A stretch of DNA of 64,000 nt from Kappaphycus alvarezii (Eukaryota; Rhodophyta; Florideophyceae; Gigartinales; Solieriaceae), in assembly GCA_002205965.3 (NCBI GenBank), contig NADL03000671.1, forward strand, positions 372,001 through 436,000, written 5' to 3'. The position numbers were made by a program, and so were the translations under genes. Shown here piece after piece: positions 10,699 through 21,470 of this stretch; positions within the stretch are counted from its first letter, which is position 1; each line of letters starts with the position of its first letter. The notes under the pieces were generated by a model, which was given only the letters and a program-made list of their open reading frames with translations, was not told the DNA's origin and ran no database searches.

Positions 10699-10786
10699 TA
10701 CGTACTGTTTATGCATGCACAATACCATACAAGCTGAGTATCCACCAGCGTATCTGTTACTGTAAATGAACCCCCCGTGTCCCTCG
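10699..10786 (+). repeat. dispersed repeat of about 90 bp
   Basis: Ends in GTTACTGTAAATGAACCCCC. Related copies are at 11146-11232, 17375-17460 and 23397-23482 (plus) and 9448-9525 (minus). Those at 17375 and 23397 are explained by the segmental duplication. The pair at 10699 and 11146 are two members inside one block. Confidence 0.5.
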
Positions 10787-11518
10787 ACATAGGGAAATAG
10801 GGCATGTGTTTCGTGTGAAAACTCGAAAGGCTGAGAGGCGGAGAGGTTTGTGTAGAAAAAAATCCCGAATATGGTAGAGTAATTTTTATAACCTTCTCAC
10901 TCAAACCTTACGTACGATTATTGAACTCTGAAAGACTTCCCCACCTTCACGTACTGAATCAACCCAAAAGGTTGCGACCCCTACCGCTACTGTCTGCATA
11001 CCAAATTCAAATACCTATTTAACGAAGGTCTGGGAATTGTACCATTTACGTGTAGAGCTTGTCTTCCCTTGGCATTCATCAGCGGGTTGTTGGCCTCCCC
11101 TCTATTTGATGGTTGAGTACCATCCGCGCCTACCGCAACATTTAACGTACATACACATCACAGCACTATACAAGTTGACTGGCTTTCGGCCAGCATATCC
11201 GTTACAGTGAATAAACCTCCCGTGTTTCCCACCACCAATTGGCAATTTTCTCACAGTACTGTATATCCCCATTCTGGCAACACCAGTATTCTTAACATAC
11301 GAAACATACCAAACTTAGAATTGAGCAATTGCCCCTTGAGCTCCTCTAATATCCATGGGATTATGGAGCAATGCTCCGTGACCAAAATCATGGGCGAAAA
11401 CTGCCGCTACACTCCTTAGTTTCTATTGGTAGTCTTGCCTGATCCTCTTGCACCTATTGCGTGCGCTTGGCCTACTACCTTCCTTTTGTTTTGCACTTCC
11501 ATTTACCCTCACAAACTC

Positions 11519-11528
11519 TACATATATT
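11519..11528 (+). promoter_or_regulatory. candidate TATA box of the cysteine-rich gene
   Basis: ACATATATTC lies about 80-90 bases upstream of the ATG at 11609, in a tract otherwise rich in C/T. It is unchanged in the second copy at about 23769-23778. Position and conservation are the only support. Confidence 0.4.
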
Positions 11529-11608
11529 CGGCTCGGCTTCAAACTTAACGCTTCTTCCGCAACAAAAGTATCTCTGCAAACCCGTCGTAACTCAGCAAAC
11601 ATTTCAAA

Positions 11609-12451
11609 ATGAAACTTGCGTTTCCTATCGTTGCTACCCTACTTTTCGCTATTGCCTCGGCTCAAATCACCTGCCCGGAGATATGCTTCCGTGGAATCAA
11701 CAGGGCCTTGAATAGCTGTGATTCCGCCCCGAACTTCTGCAGAATACGACCATGCACCGACGTCTTTCGCGGAGTTCTCGACGAAGGGTTCATTTGCACT
11801 GACCCGAGGCGTCCTTCGGATCCGACACCGTCTTCCACTCCATCCTCGTCACCATCTCTGTCTCCGACCCCGAGCCCCACACCAAGCCCCTCGGTGTCCC
11901 CCTCTCCATCTCTACCGCCCATCTTCCCTCTACTACCGTGCCCTGACAGGTGTCGCCGACGCCTCCGACGTGCCCTGGAGGACTGCGATAATGCGCCAGA
12001 TTTCTGCAGGGTTCGACCTTGTGTAAGGCCCCCCCGTCGTGAAGATAATGAACCGGTTGAGGGATTCGCTTGCACAGACCCTGAGAACCCCATTCCGGGC
12101 CCCCAAGAGGATCTTTCTGTGACACCAGCGGTGACGCCCACCCCATCCGTGTCAGCCTCGCCATCATTCTCTACAGCTCCGTCGATGTCTGCGGCTCCGT
12201 CCCAGTCACCTTCTCCATCTGTCACCCCATCAACAACGCCGAGTTTATCTGCTTCACCGTCAGCGACTGCATCTCCCACTCCAACCGTCCCGCTTCTCGG
12301 TTGTCCAGAAATATGCTCTCGTAATGTTCGGCAGACATTCTTGGATTGCCAAGCTGCGCCTTCATTCTGCGTACTGCGCTCATGTATCGTGAGCTCCTCT
12401 GGATCCCTAGCATCCGGTCCGGGTATCATTTGCACGGATAGGAGAATTTAG
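11609..12451 (+). CDS. secreted protein with three six-cysteine modules and Ser/Pro linkers
   Basis: 280 residues, single exon, ATG in context AAAATGA. Residues 1-18 are a signal peptide (MKLAFPIVATLLFAIASA). Three modules, at about 22-64, 111-156 and 232-276, share the spacing C-X3-C-X10-C-X6-C-X4-C-X13-16-C, with conserved AP-x-FC, an Arg before the fifth Cys (R-x-C) and a CTD end. Six cysteines per module suggest three disulfides. The modules are joined by 45-75 residue linkers made of Ser, Pro and Thr, as in O-glycosylated extracellular or wall proteins. Likely role: secreted or cell-wall protein, possibly binding a polysaccharide; that is inference. I do not recognise the module as a named domain. 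The antisense frame is also open, an effect of the repetitive composition. A nearly identical copy is at 23861. Confidence 0.85.
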   Translation: MKLAFPIVATLLFAIASAQITCPEICFRGINRALNSCDSAPNFCRIRPCTDVFRGVLDEGFICTDPRRPSDPTPSSTPSSSPSLSPTPSPTPSPSVSPSPSLPPIFPLLPCPDRCRRRLRRALEDCDNAPDFCRVRPCVRPPRREDNEPVEGFACTDPENPIPGPQEDLSVTPAVTPTPSVSASPSFSTAPSMSAAPSQSPSPSVTPSTTPSLSASPSATASPTPTVPLLGCPEICSRNVRQTFLDCQAAPSFCVLRSCIVSSSGSLASGPGIICTDRRI

Positions 12452-12610
12452 AATGGCGTAACGCTGCAACTTGCGTTACTGCCCTTTATGAGAAGATCTT
12501 TTCATGAAAAGAGAGACAGTAATTGAAGATTTCATTCAAGCGCTAGCTGAGGTGGAACTATGGCGCTCGAATACTTCTGCCAACTCGTAACAAAAACTCG
12601 TAACAAGTAT

Positions 12611-12651
12611 CTATCTTTCATCTTGTTCGGACTAAACAAGATGAAAGATAG
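12611..12651 (+). other. perfect 17 bp hairpin downstream of the cysteine-rich gene
   Basis: CTATCTTTCATCTTGTT at 12611-12627 and its exact reverse complement at 12635-12651 enclose a 7-base loop, 160 bases after the stop codon. It is retained unchanged in the second copy (24861-24901). It may act in the 3' UTR; no function is shown. Confidence 0.6.
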
Positions 12652-12789
12652 TCGAAAATTGTCAAAGTTCGTGAGTGGGTCAGGTGAGGCTTTATAAATG
12701 CGATCAGCACGCACAGGGATAGCAACTAAATCGAATAAAATATCAGATTTCTTCACCACCTTTCTTTGAAGATGAAGGCACGTCTTCAA

Positions 12790-13090
12790 GTACTGAAATA
12801 TCCATTAGGGTATCCACTGCTCGGTAAATCATCATCTCACTGACGAACTCCATGTGGATGTCCCAGCTATGGATTTCGATATCTACGGCGCAGTTGGCCC
12901 AGGGGCGGAGACCGGGCTGACTCAAATTTCTGAATAAATTGCCTCGCAGAAGGTACTACTCCGGCTTCCGACTGTCATCGAATCCTCCTCATTCTCAGCT
13001 GGCTGGTGCAACAGCAGACTGCGATTGCTATCAATCGCCGGGGATTGCATCGCGATGTCTCTCAATACTGTACTCCGCGCATGCTTTCAA
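12790..13090 (+). pseudogene. C-terminal fragment of a non-LTR RT polyprotein (type 2)
   Basis: Plus-strand traces read FDIYGAVGP... then ISE.IASQK and a C-terminal tail, matching 38980-39240 (FDIYGSVVPE, ISEYIASQKGT). The corresponding part of the better copy at 42620-42800 reads IDIYGALGDDGKAFFRRLAS. It is the far 3' end of a 5'-truncated non-LTR element that predates the 3.2 kb duplication, since 25040-25340 carries the same piece. Confidence 0.5.
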
Positions 13091-13099
13091 ATAGTCCAA

Positions 13100-13205
13100 T
13101 AAAGTTTCTCTTCTCTCTCGCCATGTACCTATTGAGCTCCATTTCCTGTTGATTCCTTCGTTGCTTTCCGTCGTGGTTCCCCTCAACAAGAAATTCGCGA
13201 CTTCT
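13100..13205 (+). pseudogene. 3' fragment of a non-LTR RT (type 1)
   Basis: Reads SFVAFRRGSPQQEIRDFF, equivalent to SFAASRRGFSPQLELRDFVTRF in the element ending at 42874. It breaks off at 13205, where the second duplicate copy continues to the proper 3' end (25455-25585). Confidence 0.5.
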
Positions 13206-13590
13206 TTTAATACGAAAAATGGTCCTCTCCTCGAGTAATACAGGAAGTGGTCCTCCCTCGTGTAATCCAGCAGCTTACAACGATCCCGCCCCTGACTCTG
13301 CTCACCGTCTCTTTGAAATTTGTCAACCATTCTCCTTAGATTTTTTAATACTGTACCTTCTCCTCCAAATCAACGTTTTACGTCCCCCAGGGAACAGCTG
13401 ACCGTATTTTTCATGCATTCAAAACACCCCAAATTTCCCCATTTCTCCCTAGATATTTTAATACTGTATTCTCTCGTCCAAATCAACGTTTTACGTCTTT
13501 TTATCTACCCTACTTCATCAAATTCACTCAGCTACGCAGTTTAGAGATACATCTCTGATATGCACGCTACAGGAATTCATCCGAACTCGG
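13206..13590. other. unassigned stretch with internal repeats
   Basis: No gene. A segment of about 50 bases with the core TTTTAATACTGTA followed by CCAAATCAACGTTTTACGT occurs at about 13340-13390 and again at about 13450-13500. Confidence 0.5.
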
Positions 13591-15700
13591 TTGCATCCGC
13601 CTTGGGTTACCAAAATAACAGCTTATGCTCTACTTGATTCGGAAGCAGTACCGAATGTAGTTTCAAAGTATACATCTGACAGGTTAGCAGTATCTACGGA
13701 GAAAACAAAGAAGAACATCACGGCAGCTACAAGCGCAGGACCTGCTGTTCCCGGTATGCTAAATGATTTTCCTGTGATTTTAGCCGAGGTGATGGTAAAC
13801 TAGACTTTCTGGTACTCAAGCAGTCACCATTTTATGTATTTATTGGTAACCCATCAATTAAATCTCTTTAAAAAATGCTAGGTCCTTAAGAAAGGGTAGC
13901 TCAATTCACTATAGAAGGAGAAAAGATTCAAATTCCCTTGGAGCCTGGCTAAGACCGTCAAATAGGCCAAAATGTAGAGACAGACAGCGACGAATTTACC
14001 TCAGCGTCGCCGTCTTTCCTCTTCTCCAGCTCAAAATCTTAACGTGAAGGAGAAGAGCCATAATATGTTGTCATGATCGAGAGTTACCGAATATGTAATT
14101 ATGATCGAGAGTGACTGAATAAGGAGTTCATATACAAAATAAAACTCCTTTTGGGAGGATATTAAGCACGTAAAGGAACCCTATCCCGCAAATATAGATG
14201 ATATAATATGCAAAAGCGGGGTCAAAGCATCTTCTTTGTACTACTTAAGTCAGCCAGATGTCCCCTCAGAGCACTCATCCGATCTTAAGGATGGAAACCT
14301 CATCGCTCTCCGAGGGTATCGTATATCACCACATATCCTGAGGGAATAGCTTGTCAATATGGTACGTGCAAGAATTATCGTCCTTTTTCCGTCTGTATGG
14401 TCCTTTCCAGTCGTTATTACCATATAGAGGATGTAAAGGCACGTTTTGGAGTCAACTACAGAATGTTAAACGAAAAATGGTACAGAAAAGGTGGCCTATC
14501 CCCAAGCTTCAAGAGATAATTGATGACCCAGGCGGCTCCAAGGCCTTCACAACACTGGAATTGTTAATTGAGTACTAGCAAGTACGTTTAGCCGAGAATT
14601 TTAGAAAGGAAACCATGTTTACTTGCAGATATGGTAAATACCAATTACAAAGTATTCCATTTGGATTAATTAACGCACCTTTACCTTTCAAAAGCATGCT
14701 GAACAGGGTCCTAACGAGATTGAAATTCGTCCGCGCCTATATTGACGATGTGTTTATATTCTCGCCATCAATAAACGACCACGTGGAACATGTCCCGGCA
14801 GTTTTCCAAGCATGGACTCAAGATCAAGAAAAAGAAGTGATTTTTCGCGATAAAGGATGTCACTCTGCTATGACACATCGTAAAAGAAATCGGAGTGAGC
14901 ATTGACTTAGCGATGATCAAGGCCATCAGTCAGACTGCTAAGTAAATGAGTTAAACCGAGTTTCGCAGCTTCCTGGGCCTCACTGGTTTCTATTGGCGAT
15001 TCATCCGTGGTTTTGAGAGTATATCAGCATTATTGCATGAGAGCAAATCGAAGAGTAGATCGCTAAAATGGACAACGGAGATTTGAAAGGCCTTTGAGGG
15101 CCTGACCGTTGCACTCATATCTCCCCAAGTCTCAAAATTTGCCGACTTCGAGCGGCCACTTTTAGTTGAGACGGACTCATCATCGGTGTCTTTTAGGGCT
15201 GTTTTCTCCAAGGAGAGTTTGGATGTTAGCATCCCCCAGTGAAGCCCTTCAGTCGCACTTTGATGGCAGTCGAACGCAAATATCCAACTTAGGAAAGAGA
15301 GAGCCTTGCCGTCGTATTTTACATGCGGAAATGCCGGATTTATTTTCTATCTTCGGAACCTTTCAGGTTACAAATGGATCGCGGAACGGCAAGAATCGAG
15401 GGGTATTCTTTCTCCAAAGAAACATGGTGTCGTTTCAAATCATGAGCTTCTTTGCGATTAGCCTTATAGCGACTCTTCTATTTTAATCTGTCTCTTGAAC
15501 CTGCTCAACCGCCAGACCAGGCCTTATAGATCGATTTTTAATGACTAAAAGAGCTCCACGAACTTAAAATCGAGCTGGTCGAAATTATTTCTGAGTCTTT
15601 CCGTATTCCTACTGCGAGATTCTGGCCGCTTTAGAATCTTTATCAGGGGTACAAGGGCTTGCGATCCTTGTCAGATGGTTCTAAAAATTGATTCCTGAGA
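13590..15700 (+). mobile_element. decayed Ty3/gypsy pol of a second lineage
   Basis: Plus-strand order: retropepsin-like ALLDSEAVPNVV (13625-13660; canonical DSGA altered to DSEA) with a later FLVLKQSPF and IGNPS; RT pieces FGVNYRMLNEKW (about 14440), WPIPKLQEIIDD (14500), then 14615-14905 with PFGLINAPLPF and an intact YIDD at 14738-14749; RT connection FRSFLGLTGFYWRFIRGFE (about 14955); RNase H start FADFERPLLVETDSS (about 15140-15175); and the second half of an integrase zinc finger, CDPCQMVLKI, near 15660-15690. Many stops and frameshifts. The residues differ clearly from elements A-C, so this is another family. No LTRs identified. Confidence 0.75.
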
Positions 15701-16437
15701 GACAACAAAGTCTTCTATCGCCTTCTTCGGTCAACTTTCCTCTGTTCGGGCCACATATATCACATAATAAGAAAACTATGGGTGTCCGACGACAGCTTTT
15801 AGAAGCATCCCGGACGATACAGCATCATTTAGGCACTTTTTTCTGTATAAGGCGTCACCTATTGATAGTGAACTACCGAAGTCTTCTATTTACAGTCCAC
15901 CGATCGCAGCTTCGCTAACTTCTACCTAAGGAGTGATTTTCTTCGAAAAATACTCTTCGAAAAACTCGCTTCTCACGACAACCTACTTTTGGGCCTCCTA
16001 ATTGAGGGCTGAATACTGCGCGAAATTCTCACAGTACCATTCCAGTACCTTCTTTCCAGATGGAGAACAATCGGGAGGGTCTTCTTGGTGTCACTTTTGC
16101 TGCGTACCGCGACATTTCAGTACACAAAAAGGAAGTGGGAATCTTCGGACAAAGGGGATCCGCCAAAAGAGACATGAGGGATTTTTGTTGTTTATAACAC
16201 TTTAGATCGGATATATCTTCCAAGAGCAAGCCACACAACCCTTTCCGCTCTACGTTGGATGCGTTACCAAGAAATGTTTGCACCTTGACTTCCTTCTAGG
16301 ACCAAGCGTAGCCATTGCCTTCCTACAACTCTGACTCGTGGCCCCTTTTCTTTTGTTTGTCGCCAAAGTATTTAGGGCATATAGTAGCGAACCAGCCTGC
16401 GCCCCTTTTAGGGACACCTGTCCTGACGACAAAAGTC
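15700..16437. other. no intact gene; probable Ty3 tail and a repeat end
   Basis: Possibly the remainder of the decayed integrase, but no motif is clear. 16205-16248 is an inverted copy of the end of the repeat family seen at 21471. Confidence 0.4.
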
Positions 16438-17456
16438 ACCAGATTTTACGCTATTTGATAAAAAGGGGAAAAGGGGGTGTCTGGTGGTGTCTTTATTGAG
16501 AGGTATGGATTGGCTGGAATTCTTTTGGAGTTGCAAAACTTAATGTCACACTATATGCATGTACCGATGGTCAAAGCAATGTATAAATCATTGCTGCCGA
16601 ATGCTAGCACCAGCAACAATCTATTGTACCAGGAAGTGGGGGAAACGTTTGGATGTTTTACTCTTGGAAGATATATCCGACCAGGAAGTCGATGGGATTT
16701 GATAAAATGATCATGCCTCCTGAAACCCGCCTTCCGCACAGTACAGGGCATCTTGTACAGTAGCTGCTGGATACTAACACGGATGTACAGTAACGTACAG
16801 TACATTATACAGTATTGTACATTGCCGTTCCCTCAACGGCTGCAAGCATTCCTCGCACCAACCGTAATTTATGAGTTTATTACAGCATAACTGGTACCGT
16901 CCCAGGTGTCCTCCGTCATAATTCAATTACCCTCCTCCAAAATCCCCTTTGCTGCAGTGTCCACAACTGGTTTCTGTGGTCCCGCGAATGTAACAACAGA
17001 GATACAGCACTGCATATTTCACCAAACAGAATATTATGTATATTCCGCACGGATGGCTCTGCTGCCTCTCTTCAGTGTAGAAATTGAATTGAAAATCTTG
17101 GAGGTGTATATCTATTGAAATACCATATCATCTCGCAGAAGAAAGTATACAGCTCATTAAAGTTATCGAAGTTGCAGAAAATTTTCAAATGCACTACTAC
17201 ATGTACTTCCTACTGCATGATAAGAGCGCGGGACGGCTCGTTGGTTGTAATTGATATATTGGCTCAAACCTAATCAGCTGCACCTTTGCATTTCAGCTTG
17301 AGTTTGGGAGTAAAGGTCAGAGGCATAAGATATTGCGGGAAATCAACAACGCTGCATCCTAAATATAGTGAAGATGCGTTACGTACTGTCTATGCATGCA
17401 CAATACCATACAAGCTGAGTATCAACCAGCGTATCAGTTACTGTAAATGAACCCCC
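16438..17456 (+). repeat. segmental duplication, copy 2, left part
   Basis: Matches 10000-10786. It is interrupted at 16463-16696 by a short insertion and ends at about 17456, where the non-LTR sequence begins. The block resumes at about 23020. Confidence 0.88.
16463..16696. mobile_element. 234 bp insertion flanked by a 10 bp direct repeat
   Basis: ATTTGATAAA occurs at 16453-16462 and again at 16697-16706. The sister block at about 10010 lacks the intervening 234 bases. The insert starts AAGGGGAAAAGGGGG and carries near its right end (16638-16680) the motif TTTTACTCTTGGAAGATATA. A duplication of 9-11 bp is typical of Mutator-like DNA transposons; assigning it to them is inference. Confidence 0.65.
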
Positions 17457-17457
17457 C

Positions 17458-17651
17458 GTGTCTTTGGACTCGGCTCCATTGGCTCCCAATGCAGACATGC
17501 CGCAGGTCAATCCTTCATGCATACCGAAACCCTCACGCCCGTCATCACCGGGTGACGAGCAGTCCCTATCTTTTCTAGAAGCCGCTCCTATCAAATTCGA
17601 CCCTGAAGGCATCTATCGCCAGACGTCACTTGAGCACGCGGCCGAGGTTAT
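17458..17651 (+). pseudogene. ORF1-like fragment cut by a solo LTR
   Basis: Reads MSLDSAPLAPNADMPQVNPS and onward, ending LEHAAEVI at the LTR. After LTR removal the frame continues only four codons (RALR) to a TGA. A related sequence (SSILEAA, FQTKPEGV) recurs at 18780-18860. Pro-rich and short. Function not recognised. Confidence 0.35.
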
Positions 17652-18301
17652 TGATGTGCGCAAATTCGCGCACGAAAAAATCTAGATGAGGACCATGATT
17701 GTATACAGTATCGGAATTGGGAAGATATTTTTACAGTTTTTGAATTTGCAAGATATTTTTAATGTGGGTGAGTGTGGCAAATTCGTCGGCTGATTTTTTC
17801 ATTTTAGGACACGCTGTCATAGTAGATGTCAGTACAGTTCCAGGTTGTGGGTGATACGACAAGTAGCTCTGAAAGGTCTATATAATGGCCACACCAATTC
17901 CCACCCCTGGCCGATGGATGGCTGGCATGGGTATGGCACCTAGATATTTACCTTGAGGAAATATCTTCTAATAGTCTCTCTGGTTCACACGATTACCGTG
18001 AATACATTTTATGGTTATTAGTATGTTTGTTGGAGACAGACAACTTCAAGCCAAGTCCCGAGTAGTAGGAAGTTGAGAGTCAACTTCAGACCCAAGAAAA
18101 CTTTTTCTTACGCTAGTCGCAGAGCGTCGGTGGTAGACCTTGCCCCTTTTATACTTGCTTGTAGCTTCCTCAACTCTCTTCTATATACACTCCCTTTTGT
18201 TCGTTCAACAATACCACGGCAGCACTTTTGTCGCTCGCAACACCTCCTTCTCAGGGTAATTGGTTCTGAGGATCTCTTCCCCCGCCGATTTACCCCTATC
18301 A
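17652..18301 (+). repeat. solo LTR of the element A family
   Basis: It starts TGATGTGCGCAAATTCGCG and ends CCCCTATCA, with a TATATAA box at about 17878. The 5-base repeat GTTAT lies immediately on both sides (17647-17651 and 18302-18306), so the boundaries are exact. The internal region was lost by LTR-LTR recombination. 650 bp, opposite orientation to element A. Confidence 0.93.
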
Positions 18302-19078
18302 GTTATACGAGCACTGAGGTGAGCAACAATCTGTCTCTGCAGGGACCATATGGAACTAAGACGCGGAGGTTCAGTAAGTCGCGGTGGTGGGAAAGCTGTT
18401 GGTTGCTACTGCATATTCATTCATGTTTACGACACCCAAACTCCCCCCCTCTGTTTACGACGTAACCAATAACTGAAGAATGTTGGGAACACAAAGGAAC
18501 GTAATTGTCATCAGGGAAACTGAGTAAAAACATTCTACGAAACCCCTTTGTCTGCTAGCGGGTTTCCCGTGCAGATCAATACGACGCGACCGTTTTGATC
18601 TCGCTTCCCCGATCTCGACGATACCCTTGTCCATAGTACGACCACCTGTCGTCCCCGGAGCACGTTGCACGAACCAGGAATGGCGCGCAAGAAGGGCGTT
18701 GCTTTTTAATGGTATTCGTCAAGGTTGCCCGTCCCAAAGAAACAGGCCCATGGTCCTGTGGTACCGAACACCCCGTGCCCGTCACCTAGTGACGGGAAGC
18801 TCCAATCTTCCATTTTGGAAGCCGCCTAATTTCAAACAAAACCAGAGGGCGTCTAGGTAGACGTGAAGGCGCAAGGGTAGGGTTATTACGGCCACGGAGA
18901 AGGACATTGGGCTGCCTTTGATGAGACCATACGCAACCGAGCGATTGTGGGTGCCTGTTTGCTGCACAGACCTGTATTATGTTCAACCCTTTCGACTTTG
19001 CACTCAACCTCCATTATCAAGATAATTGAGTAAACCTCCCCATTTACCCCCTGTGTCTGTGATGGACAGTACGAAACT

Positions 19079-19390
19079 TTGATGCGAAAGGCAAACGCCC
19101 TGGAAACGCGACGCCCGTTGCACAAAGCAACTGAAGAGCAAGAGGCAGGGATCAATAGGCGGCGCTCCTTCAGCCTCGCAAAGGAGTGCGCTTACGGCAA
19201 GGCATCGCGTGCGCTGGGATCTTCGGAGATCGCATGCCCCTCCGCAGAGGTAATTTCTATTCTTCGGGAGAAACACCCACAGCGCTCTCCAGCTACGAAG
19301 TCGTACGAACCCGCGTCCCCTGACTCGTTGCCTCCTTGCCCCTCCTTCACACCAGAACTTGTTTTCCACTGCGTCCGGAGCTTTCCAAGG
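19079..19390 (+). pseudogene. pre-RT segment of the non-LTR element
   Basis: Open frame with SFSLAKECAYGKASRALGSS, then SAEVISILREKHPQRSP, then FTPELVFHCVRSFPRGK. This order (arginine-rich helix, a LREKHP stretch, then an alpha-FP-x-G segment) is typical of the region just upstream of RT in this class of non-LTR polyprotein. It stops where the repeat at 19388 begins. Confidence 0.55.
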
Positions 19391-20490
19391 GGAAAGGTAT
19401 GAGTGCTTTACTTTTGGAAGATATATTAAGGGGTAACGCCGCAGGGGGATCCGGACTCCGCCCAAACCACCTCGTTGAGCTTTTTTAGGTCCCACTAGTT
19501 GTCAATGATGGATGAAGCTTGCTAGCTGCTCGGACTAGTGTGTTCAACTTGCTATCCAACGGGAAGGCTCTTGCCGCTATATCGGCATGGGTCGCAGGTG
19601 CGCCGCTTACGGCACTTTTGAAACAGCAGCCGTCATGTCCAATGCGGCCTGCTTGATGGCTGGCCTGAGGTATCATTTTAGGGAGCGTAGTTCCTTCCCC
19701 ATTACGGTGTCGGTATACATACCCTTTTTGAGTCGATTGCGTTTGTCTGGAAAACCATGGGATAGATTGTAAAAATTAAATGACATGCGTAGATCCAAAA
19801 TAGATAATTCTAAATAAATGAATAAGAAATTACCTGAATAGGATTGAGAATAATAATAAAAAGGAAACCAATATTTATTGATTAACAGGGATAGTTAGAT
19901 AGCCCGAGGCTTGCTAGAATTATCTACAGGTCTAGGACTATTTATACCGCAGATCAGACTAGAAAGCTACAAAGATGATTCCAGCAGAATAATTATTATT
20001 GTAGGCCAATTTCGTGCTCAATAATAACTATAGAATAATAAATTCGTACTCAATAAGAAAAATAGAATAATTATCCATGTGCGCATAAATCCAAACAATA
20101 ATTTGCTGGCAATATACTGTAATTCCTCTAATTATAACTACATAATATAAAAATCAACTGAAAGGCATAAGAATTGCTTCACGTGTAATACAGTATAAAA
20201 ATGGGCCAGTGAAAAATAAATAAAATTATTGTCGATGAGTCACAGTAAAAAAATAGTTGATTTCTAATAAAATATTGTTCCGCAATTTTTCCTCATTGGA
20301 TTCGATATGGAAAACGAATTAAATAGTTTTCCAAGACTTGTAAAATAGTTTTCCAATTTTCACGTAGATAGGATATATCTTCCAAGAGTAAAACACCTAA
20401 ACCTTTTCCCCTTTTGAAACCTGGTTGTCTAGAAAACTGTGGGATAGATCGGGTATATCTTCCAAAAGTAAACCACCCAAGCCTTCCCCT
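19388..20490. mobile_element. nested DNA-transposon-like repeat with inverted ends
   Basis: It interrupts the RT coding sequence. The left end at 19388-19428 (plus) reads AAGGGGAAAGG ... TTTTGGAAGATATATTA. Inverted ends occur at 20366-20412 and 20447-20490 (GATATATCTTCCAAGAGTAAA). 19625-19767 is an inverted copy of 21520-21660, which places the body in minus orientation. After 20490 the RT frame resumes (LKPDGGIRPIAVGE). No transposase recognised. Confidence 0.5.
19768..20364. mobile_element. AT-rich 597 bp insertion (MITE-like)
   Basis: It splits an inverted repeat end: GGATAGAT at 19767 continues at 20370 as GGATATATCTTCC. TAGAT at 19763-19767 is repeated at 20365-20369. The ends are imperfectly inverted (TGTAAAAATT at the left, AATTTTCACG at the right). 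The interior is very AT-rich and contains a tandem pair around 20010-20075 with AATTCGTACTCAATAA. No ORF. Confidence 0.55.
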
Positions 20491-20499
20491 CTTCTGAAA

Positions 20500-21470
20500 C
20501 CGGACGGAGGAATCAGACCGATCGCCGTGGGCGAGACCTTACGTCGCTTGGTGGGATATGTTTGCTGACTCGCATTTCTGACAAGGCTTCCGAATACTTC
20601 CAGCCATTACAGTTGGGAGTAGCAACACCAAGAGGATCTGGGGCAGTTGCCCACGCTATACGGCGACTTTATCGCCTCTGGGTCCACTCCTATTGTTCCT
20701 TGTGCTGCAAAAAGTGACGCGGGAACTCTTAACCCGCCTGGAAAATGTGGGCGACACCTCAGGCAGGCCTTCTCTACTCCTTCAGCTGTGGTGTTGGATG
20801 ATGAGTATCTAGTTGGCACCCATGAAGCCATTTAAACGGCACTAAAGTTCCTCTCGTCCCCGGAGGTGCGCAGTTTGGGTTTACACATTCGCATGGATAA
20901 GTGTGCCGTCTGGAGGCCAACTGCACCCCCCTAAAGTGTTCAGCAGTCCCTCCTAAATGAGCTTCGCCAGAACTATGACGCCGGGACAATAGTGCTCCGC
21001 GCACCGATTGGGTCGGAGTTATCCATGGAACGCGAGTTCTCAAAGCACGTCACTTCGTTACAGCCTCTCCTCAAATCCCTGTTAACATTAGAGGACACTC
21101 ATGTGGATCTCCACCTACTGCGGACCTGCTTTGGTGAATGTCGGATCAATTAACTCATATGTGTAGTTTCCCCTCATTCCACTCGTAAGGGAGCAACTGA
21201 ATCCGACACGGCTGTTGAAGACACGCTGCGGGGGTTGATGGGCGGAGTTCTGTACGCTGACACTTTTCGGGAATTACAACTTCCTATTGCTCCCTTTGGG
21301 CCTCGCAAGCCAACATTTGGCATCGGGCTCCGCTCCGCTAAGCTCACTGCGGCGGCTCCCTTCTTTTCCTCCGTATCCCTCACGCTTGCCAAGTGCTCTA
21401 CCCTTCTCCCTGTGCTACCGGACACTGGTCTCCAATATTATACATCCGCAGTTCGGGCATATGATGAGTA
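20500..21470 (+). pseudogene. non-LTR reverse transcriptase, decayed
   Basis: Reads LKPDGGIRPIAVGETLRRLV (motif before the palm), EYFQPLQLGVATPRGSGAVA, then a deletion that removes the double-Asp region. It continues LDDEYLVGTHEAI, LGLHIRMDKCAVWRP, IGSE, LRTCFGECR, and after 21174 DTLRGLMGGVLYAD to 21466. Stops and frameshifts are frequent. It would copy its own RNA at a nicked target. Confidence 0.65.

Larger units (their letters stand above)
10000..13205 (+). repeat. segmental duplication, copy 1 (3.2 kb)
   Basis: From ACCAGATTTTATGC at about 10000 to about 13205, this block recurs in the same order at 16438-17456 plus 23020-25455. It contains the intact cysteine-rich gene, its promoter region, a hairpin and two non-LTR 3' fragments. 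The first 1.4 kb differs between copies by small substitutions and indels, while the gene itself is nearly unchanged. The second copy is split by a retrotransposon insertion. Confidence 0.88.

Noticed and set aside
11662..12435. 257-codon antisense ORF over the cysteine-rich gene
   Set aside because: It is the shadow of the Ser/Pro repeats. The sense frame has a signal peptide and regular cysteine spacing.
12532..12789. 85-codon minus ORF intact in both duplicates (also 24782-25039)
   Set aside because: The copies are too similar for conservation to mean anything, and it has no motif. It overlaps the hairpin and the non-LTR fragment.
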